Part shown: piece after piece, positions 4,901 through 13,085 of the stretch | How positions within the stretch are numbered: position 1 is the stretch's first letter | How the letters are laid out: each line of letters starts with the position of its first letter | IMG/VR virus record: IMGVR_UViG_3300018083_000090 | Location: 1-32,677 of that record | Reading direction: 5' to 3' (one strand) | Length of the DNA stretch: 32,677 nt | Origin: a virus | Program-made: the position numbers and the translations under genes | Notes under the pieces: model-generated | Told to the model about the DNA's origin: nothing | The model's input: only the letters and a program-made list of their open reading frames with translations | The model's database searches: none

Positions 4901-5809
4901 ATGCGTATCGATATCAAAGGTACTCTGGATGTTGTTGAAGTATTCGCCGATCATTCACTCGACAAGAAACCTAAGACAGGCACACATACTACAGTAGCTG
5001 TTATGTCTGATAAGACACACATTGCTTATCAGTGTCACGGCTGTCAGGCCTGTCTAGGTGAGATGTTTAGTGGTGTGTATTACACTACTACAGGATATAC
5101 GACAAGGAAACCTACTGCTATCTACTCAAGTCTCTGGAAGAGACCTGATCAGACCTACGAGGATGCGCTAGCCTACTGGAAGTTCATGTTGAACCCTAGG
5201 TGGAGTCCATATCGTAGTGTCTTGAAGGATTCGGAGATCATCTATCATGAAGAGAAGCCTATTGCATATGTACTGCGGGATATGGATACGTCTCCGCAGA
5301 CAGTCGCAAACCTGTGCTTCGCAATGCGGATGCCCTATGCGCAAGATGGATACTTGCGTATGTTTACAGCACTACGAGAGGCAGGTTTCACTAATGCGGA
5401 GTCGTCTTTCGTCACAGCTAATGCGAGACTAACGCCTAAAGGTTCTATTGGATTCCCTTACATCGGGGACTATCCTTTCGATACCTGCTGGGCAAATATG
5501 TCTTGGAGCGCTTGGAAAGAGGGTAAGCCAAAGACTAATGGTAAACTTATCTCAGAAGGTAATGGGGAGTATCGCCCCTGCAATGTTATCTGGAGTGTCG
5601 CGAAGGTTCCAGGTGCATCTGATAACTATGGAGTCAGTGGACGTAAGCCTACTATCATTCAGAAGCTACTGAGTGGTAAGTTTGAATACAAGGGCAGCTT
5701 CAAGAAGAACTTCAATAGCATCAGCAGCACTGTGCCTCTTGGTGCTGTGGAGTTCGACAAGGCTGTCACAATCCTCCGGGATAACAAAGCAGATTGGCAG
5801 GTAGGCTAA
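4901..5809 (+). CDS. Unknown protein of the amide-modification operon, 302 aa
   Basis: The ATG at 4901 follows TAGGAGT. The protein has an N-terminal beta-rich part with a cysteine cluster (CHGCQAC at about 45-51), an aromatic-rich middle (YEDALAYWKFMLNPRWSPYR) and a conserved-looking segment (GFPYIGDYPFDTCW). The CxxCxxC may bind metal or be structural. No transmembrane segment is visible. I do not recognise the family. Its place between the cyclotransferase-like and amidotransferase genes, with a start-stop overlap to the next gene, suggests a dedicated function in the pathway, such as substrate supply or carrier, which is inference. Confidence 0.75.
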   Translation: MRIDIKGTLDVVEVFADHSLDKKPKTGTHTTVAVMSDKTHIAYQCHGCQACLGEMFSGVYYTTTGYTTRKPTAIYSSLWKRPDQTYEDALAYWKFMLNPRWSPYRSVLKDSEIIYHEEKPIAYVLRDMDTSPQTVANLCFAMRMPYAQDGYLRMFTALREAGFTNAESSFVTANARLTPKGSIGFPYIGDYPFDTCWANMSWSAWKEGKPKTNGKLISEGNGEYRPCNVIWSVAKVPGASDNYGVSGRKPTIIQKLLSGKFEYKGSFKKNFNSISSTVPLGAVEFDKAVTILRDNKADWQVG

Positions 5810-5925
5810 TGGCAACAGGACCTAAGCCCAAACGAGAGACTAAGAAGAAAGCTAAGGGCTATCGCAAGCATGTCAGGGAGAAGGCTTGGCGCGAGCGCAA
5901 GCGTCTGGAAAGGTTGGGCAGATAA
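5809..5925 (+). CDS. Basic 38-aa peptide
   Basis: The start overlaps the previous stop and the stop overlaps the amidotransferase start (TAATG on both sides). The peptide (MATGPKPKRETKKKAKGYRK, ending ERKRLERLGR) is more than 40 percent Lys and Arg and likely helical. It could bind nucleic acid, or be the protein substrate or leader of the surrounding ligases. Neither can be shown from sequence. Confidence 0.6.
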   Translation: MATGPKPKRETKKKAKGYRKHVREKAWRERKRLERLGR

Positions 5926-7139
5926 TGTGTGGACTCTTTGGCGTTTACGCTGGCTCAACTCTCTCTAAGATGGAGATTGATGCCTTTGTGGAGCTAGGCT
6001 TTGTTAGTGGTACACGTGGCCTGGACTCCACAGGTGTGCTCAAGTGCCATCGTAAAGGCCACAACAAGTTCAGCATTACAAGTGAGAAAGATGTAGGTAA
6101 TCCTATGTCTTTCTTGTCTCGCTATACTACTCAATCCTTCATGCGAGATAAGAGCCCATTGATGCTAATGGGTCATGCTCGATGGGCTACAATTGGTGAT
6201 GTCAATAGAGGCAATGCTCAGCCTATCCATGAAGGCAATATCCTCGGCTGTCACAATGGTACTATCGATTACTATTCTCCCAAGAACAAGGAAGACCTCA
6301 AACATACAACAGATAGCCGCAATCTGTTCAAGACTATCAACAAGGAAGGTATTGTTAAAGCACTAAGCAAGACTAGTGTAGGTGCTTATGCATTGACCTT
6401 TGTAGATACTCATCAACGCACTCTCAACTTCATCCGCAACAGTGAGAGAGAACTCTGGCTAGTCAAGAGCAAGGCTCAGAGCCTGTTCTGGGCTAGTGAG
6501 AGGCGTATCCTAGAGTTCATGATGGAAGAGCTAGGTGGTAAGGATCGCTATGATCTCCCACATCTCATCTCAAAGAATTCTCTTCACTCCGTTATCTTAG
6601 GTGATGGTATTGGAGATATCAAAATTCAATACCTCGACAGTGATATCACTAAGGAGTACAACAAGACCTTCTATCCAAGCGCTAGTAAGCCTTGGGAAAA
6701 GAATGGTACCTCTGTTCCTCTTCTCACGTCACAGGCTCCGCCTATCTCAGGTCTCTTCTGTACAGCTTGCTGCTGGAACTTCAACCAATGCAAGTGTGCT
6801 AAAGGTGTGAAGAAAAGCTACATTAGGCCTGATCCTAAGCTGATCTCTGCTAATCTTATGTACTACACACCAGAGAATGCTAAGACAGTGGTGCCACATG
6901 ATGTGGAGAAGTACATCGGCTATGAGAGAAGGAACCTAGCACTATCTGTTGCTAAGGCACTCCTTGATGAGGGTTGCTCTGGGTGTAACAACAAGTTCGG
7001 TATCGAGAACAAGGTCTATTGGTTCTCCGAGAAGGAGTATGTCTGTAGAGACTGCAAGGAGACCAATGAGGTCATACAAGCTGACCTTAAGAAGGTCAAG
7101 ATCTATGGTAGTGGTGTATATGTGGAGCGAGTGAACTAA
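5925..7139 (+). CDS. Class II (Ntn-type) glutamine amidotransferase
   Basis: The start is set at 5925 because it yields MCGLFGVY: Cys2 becomes the N-terminal nucleophile after Met removal, as the mechanism requires; an upstream in-frame extension would bury it. Further family motifs are RGLDSTG (31-37), GHARWAT (83-89) and HNGT (110-113), the glutamine-binding set also found in GlmS, PurF and AsnB. The enzyme hydrolyses glutamine to supply ammonia. The 404-aa protein has no synthetase or isomerase domain; its C-terminal half instead has cysteine knuckles (CTACCWNFNQCKC, and a CxxC pair with a later CRDC) likely to bind zinc. Ammonia is therefore probably passed to a partner, most likely an amidoligase encoded next to it. 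The stop overlaps the next start. Confidence 0.9.
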   Translation: MCGLFGVYAGSTLSKMEIDAFVELGFVSGTRGLDSTGVLKCHRKGHNKFSITSEKDVGNPMSFLSRYTTQSFMRDKSPLMLMGHARWATIGDVNRGNAQPIHEGNILGCHNGTIDYYSPKNKEDLKHTTDSRNLFKTINKEGIVKALSKTSVGAYALTFVDTHQRTLNFIRNSERELWLVKSKAQSLFWASERRILEFMMEELGGKDRYDLPHLISKNSLHSVILGDGIGDIKIQYLDSDITKEYNKTFYPSASKPWEKNGTSVPLLTSQAPPISGLFCTACCWNFNQCKCAKGVKKSYIRPDPKLISANLMYYTPENAKTVVPHDVEKYIGYERRNLALSVAKALLDEGCSGCNNKFGIENKVYWFSEKEYVCRDCKETNEVIQADLKKVKIYGSGVYVERVN

Positions 7140-7879
7140 TGTCGTTCAAAGTAGGCGGTGATCCTGAGTTCTTTATCCTGAGAGATGGTACACCTGTCTC
7201 TGCACATGATCTTCTTCCAGGCTCTAAGGAAGAGCCTTATCCATTGGAGCATGGCGATGTCCAAGTTGACGGTATGGCAGGTGAAGTCAACATTCGGCCA
7301 TCTTCCAGTGCAGAAGAGTTTGAGTATAACGTCAGGGCCGTATTCTCCGATGTTCGTAAGATGCTTCCAAAGCACTTTGACATCGCATTCAAACCTTCGG
7401 TGGAGTTCCTGGATTCGACCTTGGCTACAGTACCTGATTCTCAGAAGGAACTCGGGTGCTCCCCGGATTTCAATGCCTATAGCGGACTGATGAATGAGAG
7501 TCCTATGCTTGAGCTTAAGAAAGTGCCTAATCTTCGCTCAGCAGGTGGTCATATCTGTGTAGGCTGGGGTGAGAACTTCGACAAGAAGGATGCAAGCCAT
7601 GTCCTCGACTGTGAGAGTTTCATTAAACACATCGACCCTATATACAGAAGCTTCTCCACCCTATGGGATCGCGATCAGAGGAGAGCTATGCTTTACGGTA
7701 GACCTGGCGCTTACAGAGCGACAGCTTTTGGAGTTGAATACCGAACTCCTAGCAACGCTTGGGTCGCTCATCCGAAAATGTACCCATTCATATTCGCACT
7801 AGCAGAGAACACCATGCTCCACATGATGGGGGAGCCCGGTAAGGAACTAACATTCAAGAGTGAGTGGATCGATGGCTAA
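7139..7879 (+). CDS. phiEco32-type amidoligase (COOH-NH2 ligase, type 2)
   Basis: The 246-aa protein shows the pattern of the phage branch of glutamine-synthetase-like amidoligases: GGDPEFFI at residues 6-13, HGDVQVDGMAGEVNIRP at 38-54, a GGHICVGWG segment (H in a beta strand) and a late EYRTPS motif. The acidic and His residues in these motifs match the metal/ATP-binding positions of the fold. Such enzymes join a carboxyl group to an amine or ammonia using ATP. The ATG overlaps the amidotransferase stop, and its own end overlaps the next start by eight bases. Substrate is unknown; the neighbouring amidotransferase suggests ammonia or an amine derived from it. Confidence 0.85.
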   Translation: MSFKVGGDPEFFILRDGTPVSAHDLLPGSKEEPYPLEHGDVQVDGMAGEVNIRPSSSAEEFEYNVRAVFSDVRKMLPKHFDIAFKPSVEFLDSTLATVPDSQKELGCSPDFNAYSGLMNESPMLELKKVPNLRSAGGHICVGWGENFDKKDASHVLDCESFIKHIDPIYRSFSTLWDRDQRRAMLYGRPGAYRATAFGVEYRTPSNAWVAHPKMYPFIFALAENTMLHMMGEPGKELTFKSEWIDG

Positions 7880-8492
7880 GCCATACTTTGCAAGAGAGGA
7901 TGCCATCAGGCGTCTCCATGATACCATCTGTATGTACTATGGCCTTCCATACTACGTCAACATGGAAGGTCAGATTGACCAGTACAAGGTCAACATCTAT
8001 CCTCTGAGTTACTTCTATGGACCTAGGAGTGGCAGAGAGAAGCCTAAGACTGTTGACTATACAGATGAAAAATTTGACTACAAACAATTCCCTCTCGGCT
8101 ATGGCTACTCAAAGACTCATGGTGGATTGTACTTCTCTCGTATCCCTGATCGTAAACAACAGCAGGGATTGAACTATAGTACGCTGCGGATCAATGGGCA
8201 AGTTGCGCAGGGTCCCTCGACTATGCTTACTGAAGTTATGGAGAACTGTATCCTTGGTAGGTACCAACCATTAGAGCAGGCCATTAGTCTGGTTAAAAGC
8301 GGCTCAACTGGTACAGTACCTTTCCATAGACGTATGGCAGTATCCATGATTGATCGTGGACTTATCTCTCTCAAGTATCGACTCCGCTCAGTTGGTATCC
8401 TTGATGGTAAGAAGTCCTTCAAACTGCTGGATAACAGGGACAAGGAGTTCCTGCGTAATGTGATCTCGAAAGAGGGAGTTTCTGTTTCATGA
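7872..8492 (+). CDS. Unknown protein between the two amidoligases, 206 aa
   Basis: The ATG at 7872 overlaps the upstream stop as ATGGCTAA; a longer GTG start at 7860 is possible. The protein has a tyrosine-rich N-terminal half (ICMYYGLPYYVNMEG, YPLSYFYGP), a basic centre and a helical C-terminus (LDNRDKEFLRNVISKEG). No membrane span, metal cluster or known nucleotide motif is visible. Strict coupling on both sides argues for a stoichiometric role with the ligases, for example as a scaffold or substrate, but this is inference. Confidence 0.75.
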   Translation: MAKPYFAREDAIRRLHDTICMYYGLPYYVNMEGQIDQYKVNIYPLSYFYGPRSGREKPKTVDYTDEKFDYKQFPLGYGYSKTHGGLYFSRIPDRKQQQGLNYSTLRINGQVAQGPSTMLTEVMENCILGRYQPLEQAISLVKSGSTGTVPFHRRMAVSMIDRGLISLKYRLRSVGILDGKKSFKLLDNRDKEFLRNVISKEGVSVS

Positions 8493-9454
8493 AGTTGAGT
8501 CAGTTCGGTCTTCATCGCAACAAGAGAGGCGACATTGGCATTGAGATCGAGGTCGAGGGGGAGGAGCAACTTACGCCCATCGAGAGTGATTGGTGGGCCT
8601 CTAAGAAAGAGGACTCCCTACGCTTCTACGGTATGGAGTATGTCACCACAAGGCCACTTAACTCTGGTCAAGAGGTCAGGGATGCGGTTGACTACATCTG
8701 TAAAATTATCAACAAGAAAAAGATTGTCAAGGATACTAACCGCACGAGTATCCACACGCATCATAACATGACCAAGAGAGACATCAGACATGTCTTGAAT
8801 GGTGTCTGTGTCTTCTGGATTGTGGAGAATGTTCTTGCCAGATACTGTGGTGAGGATAGAGAGAGCAATCTCTTCTGCATGAGGCTCAAGGATGCAGAGG
8901 CTGTGCTTGATGAGACAATCAAGCAGCTAGATCAACGTCCTCCTCTAATGATGTTTGGTAAAGGTGGAGATACTGTACGCTACGCAGGTCTCAACCTAGG
9001 CGCACTCAGGAACTATGGTTCCTTGGAAGTACGCCTTAAGCAAGGTACTACTGATCCAGAGGAGATCATTGAATGGGCTGAAGCTATGCATGAACTCTTC
9101 TGTCTCGGTGAGTCTTGGAAAGATCCTTCAGAGTTTTTTGATTGGTATGTGTACAATGGTTCTAAGAAATTACTTGAGCGAATTTTTGCAGAAAAATTTG
9201 CCACCAAACTGAGGGATCGAGTTCCCAACTACAAAAACCTGATGGAGGAGAATGCGATCCTTGTGAGCGAGCTAGCCTACGCTAAAGACTGGGACGAATG
9301 GGTAGCTCAACTAGCTAAGGGTGACTATGCCAAGCCTATGAAGACCGACTACAATTACAACCATGCTTATCAGCCAATCACAACATCACAGATACAAGCA
9401 GGAATACCTATCACTTTCACAACCTCCCACACAGGAACAGCAAGCAATGTCTAA
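8489..9454 (+). CDS. Amidoligase, Amidoligase_2 type
   Basis: The 321-aa protein opens with GIEIEVEG (Glu19, Glu21 and Glu23), the acidic strand that defines the putative amidoligase family of the glutamine-synthetase fold. It continues with EDSLRFYGMEYVTTRPL, then TSIHTHHNM (paired His on a strand), and later GSLEVRLKQGTTD with the ExR motif. It is distinct from the amidoligase 600 bp upstream, so the phage has two divergent ligases in one operon. The start overlaps the previous stop by four bases (ATGA). The last about 60 residues are a polar, Thr-rich tail. The enzyme is expected to activate a carboxylate with ATP and form an amide or peptide-like bond. Confidence 0.85.
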   Translation: MKLSQFGLHRNKRGDIGIEIEVEGEEQLTPIESDWWASKKEDSLRFYGMEYVTTRPLNSGQEVRDAVDYICKIINKKKIVKDTNRTSIHTHHNMTKRDIRHVLNGVCVFWIVENVLARYCGEDRESNLFCMRLKDAEAVLDETIKQLDQRPPLMMFGKGGDTVRYAGLNLGALRNYGSLEVRLKQGTTDPEEIIEWAEAMHELFCLGESWKDPSEFFDWYVYNGSKKLLERIFAEKFATKLRDRVPNYKNLMEENAILVSELAYAKDWDEWVAQLAKGDYAKPMKTDYNYNHAYQPITTSQIQAGIPITFTTSHTGTASNV

Positions 9455-10274
9455 GGTACACATCCTCCTCTACGACAAGAACGACAGCGGTGGTAATGCT
9501 CTTAAGGCTAAGATGGGTCTTAAGCGTATTCTTAAGACAGGATCGGAGTACCAAGCTAGCCCGGATAAGGTCATCATTAACTGGGGTAACTCCCGGATGC
9601 TATCTCACTGCAAAGGTAGCCAGTTTATTAACCATCCAGATGCTGTTTCTATCTCTGTTGATAAGATCAAGGCTTTTAAGGCTATGGAGGGTAAGTGTAG
9701 ACATGTACCTTTTACCACTAATAGACTGGAGGCCCTTAAGTGGCTCGGTATTGGCCATAAGGTGGTCTGTAGGGACGTAGTTAATGGGTCAGAGGGCAGT
9801 GGTATCCGTATAATCGAAGCTACGGCCCCTAATTTGACCGTACAGAGCGATCCTGGGTTCATGGCTACCCTCATGGCCTGGTTTACAAGTCCCTCTGCAG
9901 AGTCAAATTTGGGACTCCTAGGGCATAGTCCCCTTTACACCCAGTTTGTACCCTTCAAGAAGGAGTACAGGGTCCATGTCGTTAACGGCAAGGCTGTTAA
10001 TGTACGACGGAAGGTAACTAGTGTAGACCAGCCTACTGTAGTGGGGGACTTTAAGAATGTCACTATTTACCATCAAGACATAGTAGATCAGGCAGTAAAG
10101 GCGACAAAGGCTGTAGGCCTGGACTTCGCTGGAGTAGATGTCCTTTGGGACGGTGCTAAGGCCTGGGTGCTGGAGACGAATACTGCTCCATCAATCGGAG
10201 GTACCTTAACCGTGCAAGGATATGCTGACGAGCTTAAGAAAATGATCAAGGAAAAGTACAACATTACCTGCTGA
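9447..10274 (+). CDS. ATP-grasp ligase (RimK-like)
   Basis: The ATG at 9447 is preceded by AGGAAC and overlaps the amidoligase stop by eight bases. Motifs typical of ATP-grasp enzymes appear in order over 275 aa: a Lys-containing beta strand (KVVCRDVVNGSEGSGI), the YTQFVPFKKEYRVHVVNGK segment, and the metal site FAGVDVLWDG with WVLETNTAPSIGG, where Glu and Asn bind Mg-ATP. The enzyme forms an acyl-phosphate and then an amide with an amine. The closest fold relatives add amino acids such as glutamate to peptide ends. It is the last gene of the amide-modification block, directly before a terminator. Confidence 0.9.
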   Translation: MSKVHILLYDKNDSGGNALKAKMGLKRILKTGSEYQASPDKVIINWGNSRMLSHCKGSQFINHPDAVSISVDKIKAFKAMEGKCRHVPFTTNRLEALKWLGIGHKVVCRDVVNGSEGSGIRIIEATAPNLTVQSDPGFMATLMAWFTSPSAESNLGLLGHSPLYTQFVPFKKEYRVHVVNGKAVNVRRKVTSVDQPTVVGDFKNVTIYHQDIVDQAVKATKAVGLDFAGVDVLWDGAKAWVLETNTAPSIGGTLTVQGYADELKKMIKEKYNITC

Positions 10275-10293
10275 CTACGTCAGCTCTAGAAAA

Positions 10294-10319
10294 TCAAGAA
10301 AGGATTTTCTTGACTTTTT
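10294..10319 (+). terminator. Probable rho-independent terminator after the ligase operon
   Basis: TCAAGAAA pairs perfectly with TTTCTTGA around GGAT (10294-10313), followed by a five-T run. The stem has only two G-C pairs, so termination may be partial. A second hairpin, CTGAC-TAC-GTCAG (10271-10283), overlaps the ATP-grasp stop codon. Confidence 0.55.
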
Positions 10320-10343
10320 AAGAGAGAAAAGGTAAGGTAAGAC

Positions 10344-10553
10344 ATGGAACAAATACAAGTACCTAAAGACTTTGAAACCAAGTACGACAAGCACGAACAG
10401 AAGACTATGATTAGAACTAAGTGCTCTGTCTGCAAGCAATGTTGGAAGTATATTGGCAATGCTACATGCATCTATGGAGGCCCCTATAAGGGGTACGATA
10501 AAGTCCAAGCTAGTGAAACAGATCCAGTGTCCGAAGTGCCTGGACAGGGGTAG
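10344..10553 (+). CDS. Small zinc-finger-like protein, 69 aa
   Basis: The ATG at 10344 has AAGGTAAGG upstream. The first half is charged (MEQIQVPKDFETKYDKHEQK), then RTKCSVCKQCWKYIGNATC provides four cysteines that could bind zinc. The last third overlaps the primase-helicase start in another frame. It may act with the primase, whose own zinc motif lies just downstream, but no family is recognised. Confidence 0.55.
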   Translation: MEQIQVPKDFETKYDKHEQKTMIRTKCSVCKQCWKYIGNATCIYGGPYKGYDKVQASETDPVSEVPGQG

Positions 10554-12102
10554 AGATAACCTAGCTATTTATGATGATGGGCATGGGTATTGCTTCTCAT
10601 GCTCTCTTTATATAGATACATATGCTCTTTCTTTATATAGTATAGATATAGATACTACAGTAACTACTAACTTAGGAAACTCCTTTAGACAAATGAATGA
10701 TAAAGAATCCTATCAATACTTAGAACATAGAGGTATCTCCAGGCATACTATGGAGCACTACAAGGTGCTTACTAAGGTGCTTGCAGATGGTACTCCAGAT
10801 GAGGTAGGGCTACCATATGGGACATATACCACGCTTAGGGGCTATTCTGATAGGTCTTTTAGAACTGTCGGTGATGGCGCTAATGTACTACTGTTTGGCC
10901 AAGACTGTTTTAATTCTGGATCTAGTCGTGCGATCACTGTAACCGAAGGAGCCTTCGATGCAATGTCCGTATACGAGGCCTTGGGGCGCAGGTACCCAGC
11001 TGTCTCGGTTAGAAGTGCTTCTTCAGCCAGAGGTGATTGTGAGAAAGCATATCACTATCTCAACTCCTTCGAAGCAATATACCTATGCTTTGACAATGAC
11101 AGAGCTGGCATGGACGCAGCTAGAGATGTGGCAGCCCTCTTTGATGTCAACAAAGTCTACCATGTCAAGATCGACAAGTACAAAGACGCCAACGAACTGC
11201 TTCAAGCAGATGGTGAAGAAGCTCTAAAGAGGATCTGGTACAATGCTAAGCGGTATGAGCCGAAGGGTATCATCTCCACATACGAAGCTATCGAAGGTAT
11301 CCTCAAAGGCGAAGACAAGCAAGCTATTGCATCCTACCCTTTTCCGACACTGGAATCTATGGCTTATGGCATTAGGACAGGCGAGTTGGTCCTCTTCACA
11401 GCGCTTGAAAAAGTGGGCAAGACTGAAGCGCTAAGAGCTATTGAGTATCACCTACTCAAGACAACTGATCACAACGTAGGTGTCATCCACCTAGAAGAGA
11501 AGGAACGCCGCAGTGTTCAAGGTCTTATTGGCTATGAGTTGGGGGTTCCAGCTCATCTCCCTGACAATGGCACTTCTGCCGATGAGCAGATCATGGCGTA
11601 CAAATCTCTTACGAAGCGTGATGGTCGTGTTCATTTCTATACTCACTTTGGCTCTGACGACCCTCGTAATATCCTTGATGCCATAAGGTACATGGTAAAG
11701 GTGGCTCACTGTAAGTTTGTATTTCTAGACCATATCACTATGCTTGTCACTGGCTTCGAGGAAGATGACGAAAGGAAGCGTCTTGACTACATCTCGACAA
11801 GACTTGCGATGCTCACAAGAGAGCTCGACTTCTGCATGTTCCTTGTCTCCCATGTTAACGACCAGGGACAAACAAGAGGTAGCAGAAATATCGGCAAGGT
11901 TGCAGATCTGCTCATCCACCTTGATAGGGATATTGAGTCAGCCGACATTAAGTCCAGGAACACTACTAGACTTACGTGCCGAGGTAATCGCTTTGCAAGT
12001 ATTACTGGACCGGCTGGACTACTTCACTTCGATCCTAAGACCTTCCGTATCTCAGAAGTAGAAGGGACGCCAGATGCCAGTGAACAAGTGCTCCAATCCT
12101 AA
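10459..12102 (+). CDS. DNA primase-helicase (T7 gp4-like)
   Basis: A fused primase and replicative helicase. The N-terminal zinc domain has CPKC at 24-27 and CFSC at 45-48. The TOPRIM catalytic domain shows VTEGAFDAMSVYEAL (Glu), CFDNDRAGMDAAR (DxD-type metal site) and KDANELL. The C-terminal RecA/DnaB helicase core has Walker A ALEKVGKTEAL, Walker B KFVFLDHITML, and the SHVNDQGQTRGSRNIGKVAD motif preceding an arginine-rich end. Length (about 547 aa) fits gp4-like proteins. The start is uncertain because the gene begins inside the previous one: ATG 10459 has GGAAG eleven bases upstream, and GTG 10513 is an alternative. It unwinds the fork and primes lagging-strand synthesis for the polymerase at 13086. 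Confidence 0.93.
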   Translation: MLHASMEAPIRGTIKSKLVKQIQCPKCLDRGRDNLAIYDDGHGYCFSCSLYIDTYALSLYSIDIDTTVTTNLGNSFRQMNDKESYQYLEHRGISRHTMEHYKVLTKVLADGTPDEVGLPYGTYTTLRGYSDRSFRTVGDGANVLLFGQDCFNSGSSRAITVTEGAFDAMSVYEALGRRYPAVSVRSASSARGDCEKAYHYLNSFEAIYLCFDNDRAGMDAARDVAALFDVNKVYHVKIDKYKDANELLQADGEEALKRIWYNAKRYEPKGIISTYEAIEGILKGEDKQAIASYPFPTLESMAYGIRTGELVLFTALEKVGKTEALRAIEYHLLKTTDHNVGVIHLEEKERRSVQGLIGYELGVPAHLPDNGTSADEQIMAYKSLTKRDGRVHFYTHFGSDDPRNILDAIRYMVKVAHCKFVFLDHITMLVTGFEEDDERKRLDYISTRLAMLTRELDFCMFLVSHVNDQGQTRGSRNIGKVADLLIHLDRDIESADIKSRNTTRLTCRGNRFASITGPAGLLHFDPKTFRISEVEGTPDASEQVLQS

Positions 12103-12226
12103 TTGTCCAGGTTTTGGTAAGGACATGATTGGTAACCTATGTTCCTATTGCTACTGTAAGCAATGTATGAAAGATAAGGAATACGGTGGTAAGTGCCATG
12201 ACTGTCCCAAGTTACAAGCATCTTAA
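12074..12226 (+). CDS. Cysteine-rich 50-aa protein
   Basis: The ATG at 12074 lies inside the primase-helicase end with GAAGGGAC upstream. The product contains nine cysteines arranged as CSNPNC, CSYCYCKQC and CHDC, able to bind two zinc ions. It overlaps both the preceding and following genes. No family is recognised. The dense cysteine pattern is unlikely to arise as a chance shadow frame. Confidence 0.65.
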   Translation: MPVNKCSNPNCPGFGKDMIGNLCSYCYCKQCMKDKEYGGKCHDCPKLQAS

Positions 12227-12839
12227 GTTCTGGAAACATTTCTATCTTAACAGTGATTTAATAGACCTAGGTAGTAAAAACAATACGTTACCCGCTAGAG
12301 ACAAGTGGTTTCAGGCGCTGGAGTTGACCCCCTTCGACAAGGTTAAAGTAGTCTTGCTAGGACAAGACCCGTATCATACGAAAGGGATGGCACATGGACT
12401 GGCTTTCTCGGTACTACCACATAACAAGGGACTTCCTGCTTCCCTTCGGAACATCTTCAAAGAGTATCAGGCAGATCTCGGCTATCCGCAACCGAGGAAT
12501 GGAGACCTACGAACGTGGGCTAGTAGAGGAGTTCTCCTCCTCAACACTATCCTCACGGTGGAAGAGGGTAAGCCTCTATCTCATAAGGGTATTGGCTGGG
12601 AGAAACTAACCTATGAAATCATTAGAGAGCTTGCTACGAAGAGCAAGGTGGTCTTTATCCTTCTGGGCAAACAAGCACAAGAGTACAAAGCGGCATGTGA
12701 TCCATGTCCAGTTGTTGCAGCCGCTCATCCCTCGCCCCTCTCGGCTGCGTCTGGTTTCCACGGATCGAAGATCTTCTCCAAAGCGAATCAGAAGCTGGAA
12801 GAACTAGGCGTCGAGAAAGTTGATTGGAGGTTACCGTGA
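12198..12839 (+). CDS. ung: Uracil-DNA glycosylase, family 1
   Basis: The 213-aa protein has all hallmark motifs: GQDPYH (Asp57 activates water), a segment ending LLLNTILTVEEGKPLSH, and the His loop AAHPSPLSAASGF that pinches the uracil base. Length fits bacterial Ung (about 220 aa). It excises uracil from DNA, starting base-excision repair. The ATG at 12198 lies within the cysteine-rich gene; GTG 12186 is an alternative start. Placement between primase and polymerase suggests it protects newly made phage DNA, and argues against uracil replacing thymine in this genome. The stop overlaps the next start. Confidence 0.96.
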   Translation: MTVPSYKHLKFWKHFYLNSDLIDLGSKNNTLPARDKWFQALELTPFDKVKVVLLGQDPYHTKGMAHGLAFSVLPHNKGLPASLRNIFKEYQADLGYPQPRNGDLRTWASRGVLLLNTILTVEEGKPLSHKGIGWEKLTYEIIRELATKSKVVFILLGKQAQEYKAACDPCPVVAAAHPSPLSAASGFHGSKIFSKANQKLEELGVEKVDWRLP

Positions 12840-13054
12840 ATGAAGTAAACAGACTTATCTCAGAAGCCGATAAGGTACCCGGTGGGTACAGATACGAAGG
12901 TATCTGTTCTAGTCAGTTGTGTTTTCCATTAAAGAATGGTGGAGAGCTTCGGTTCATTATTTGTGATGCTGACGAGAGCGACGGTAAGTGGCACATCGAT
13001 TATTACGATGGTCTCCTTCCTCCAGGTATCACTGGTCCTGTAACTAAAACTTGA
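12836..13054 (+). CDS. Hypothetical protein, 72 aa
   Basis: A GTG start at 12836 overlaps the ung stop (GTGA) and has GGAGG five bases upstream, better than the in-frame TTG further up. The protein (NEVNRLISEADKVPGGYRYE, then a beta-rich half with LRFIICDADESDGKWHIDYY) appears to be a small alpha/beta cytoplasmic protein. No family is recognised. Confidence 0.65.
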   Translation: MNEVNRLISEADKVPGGYRYEGICSSQLCFPLKNGGELRFIICDADESDGKWHIDYYDGLLPPGITGPVTKT

Positions 13055-13085
13055 CATTAAGTAAGAGAAGTGTTATTGCTATTAA

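Noticed and set aside
13051-13079. TTGACA with TATTGC 17 bases downstream, a possible promoter before the polymerase
   Set aside because: The -10 box matches only three of six positions and lies six bases before the start codon, leaving no room for a leader.
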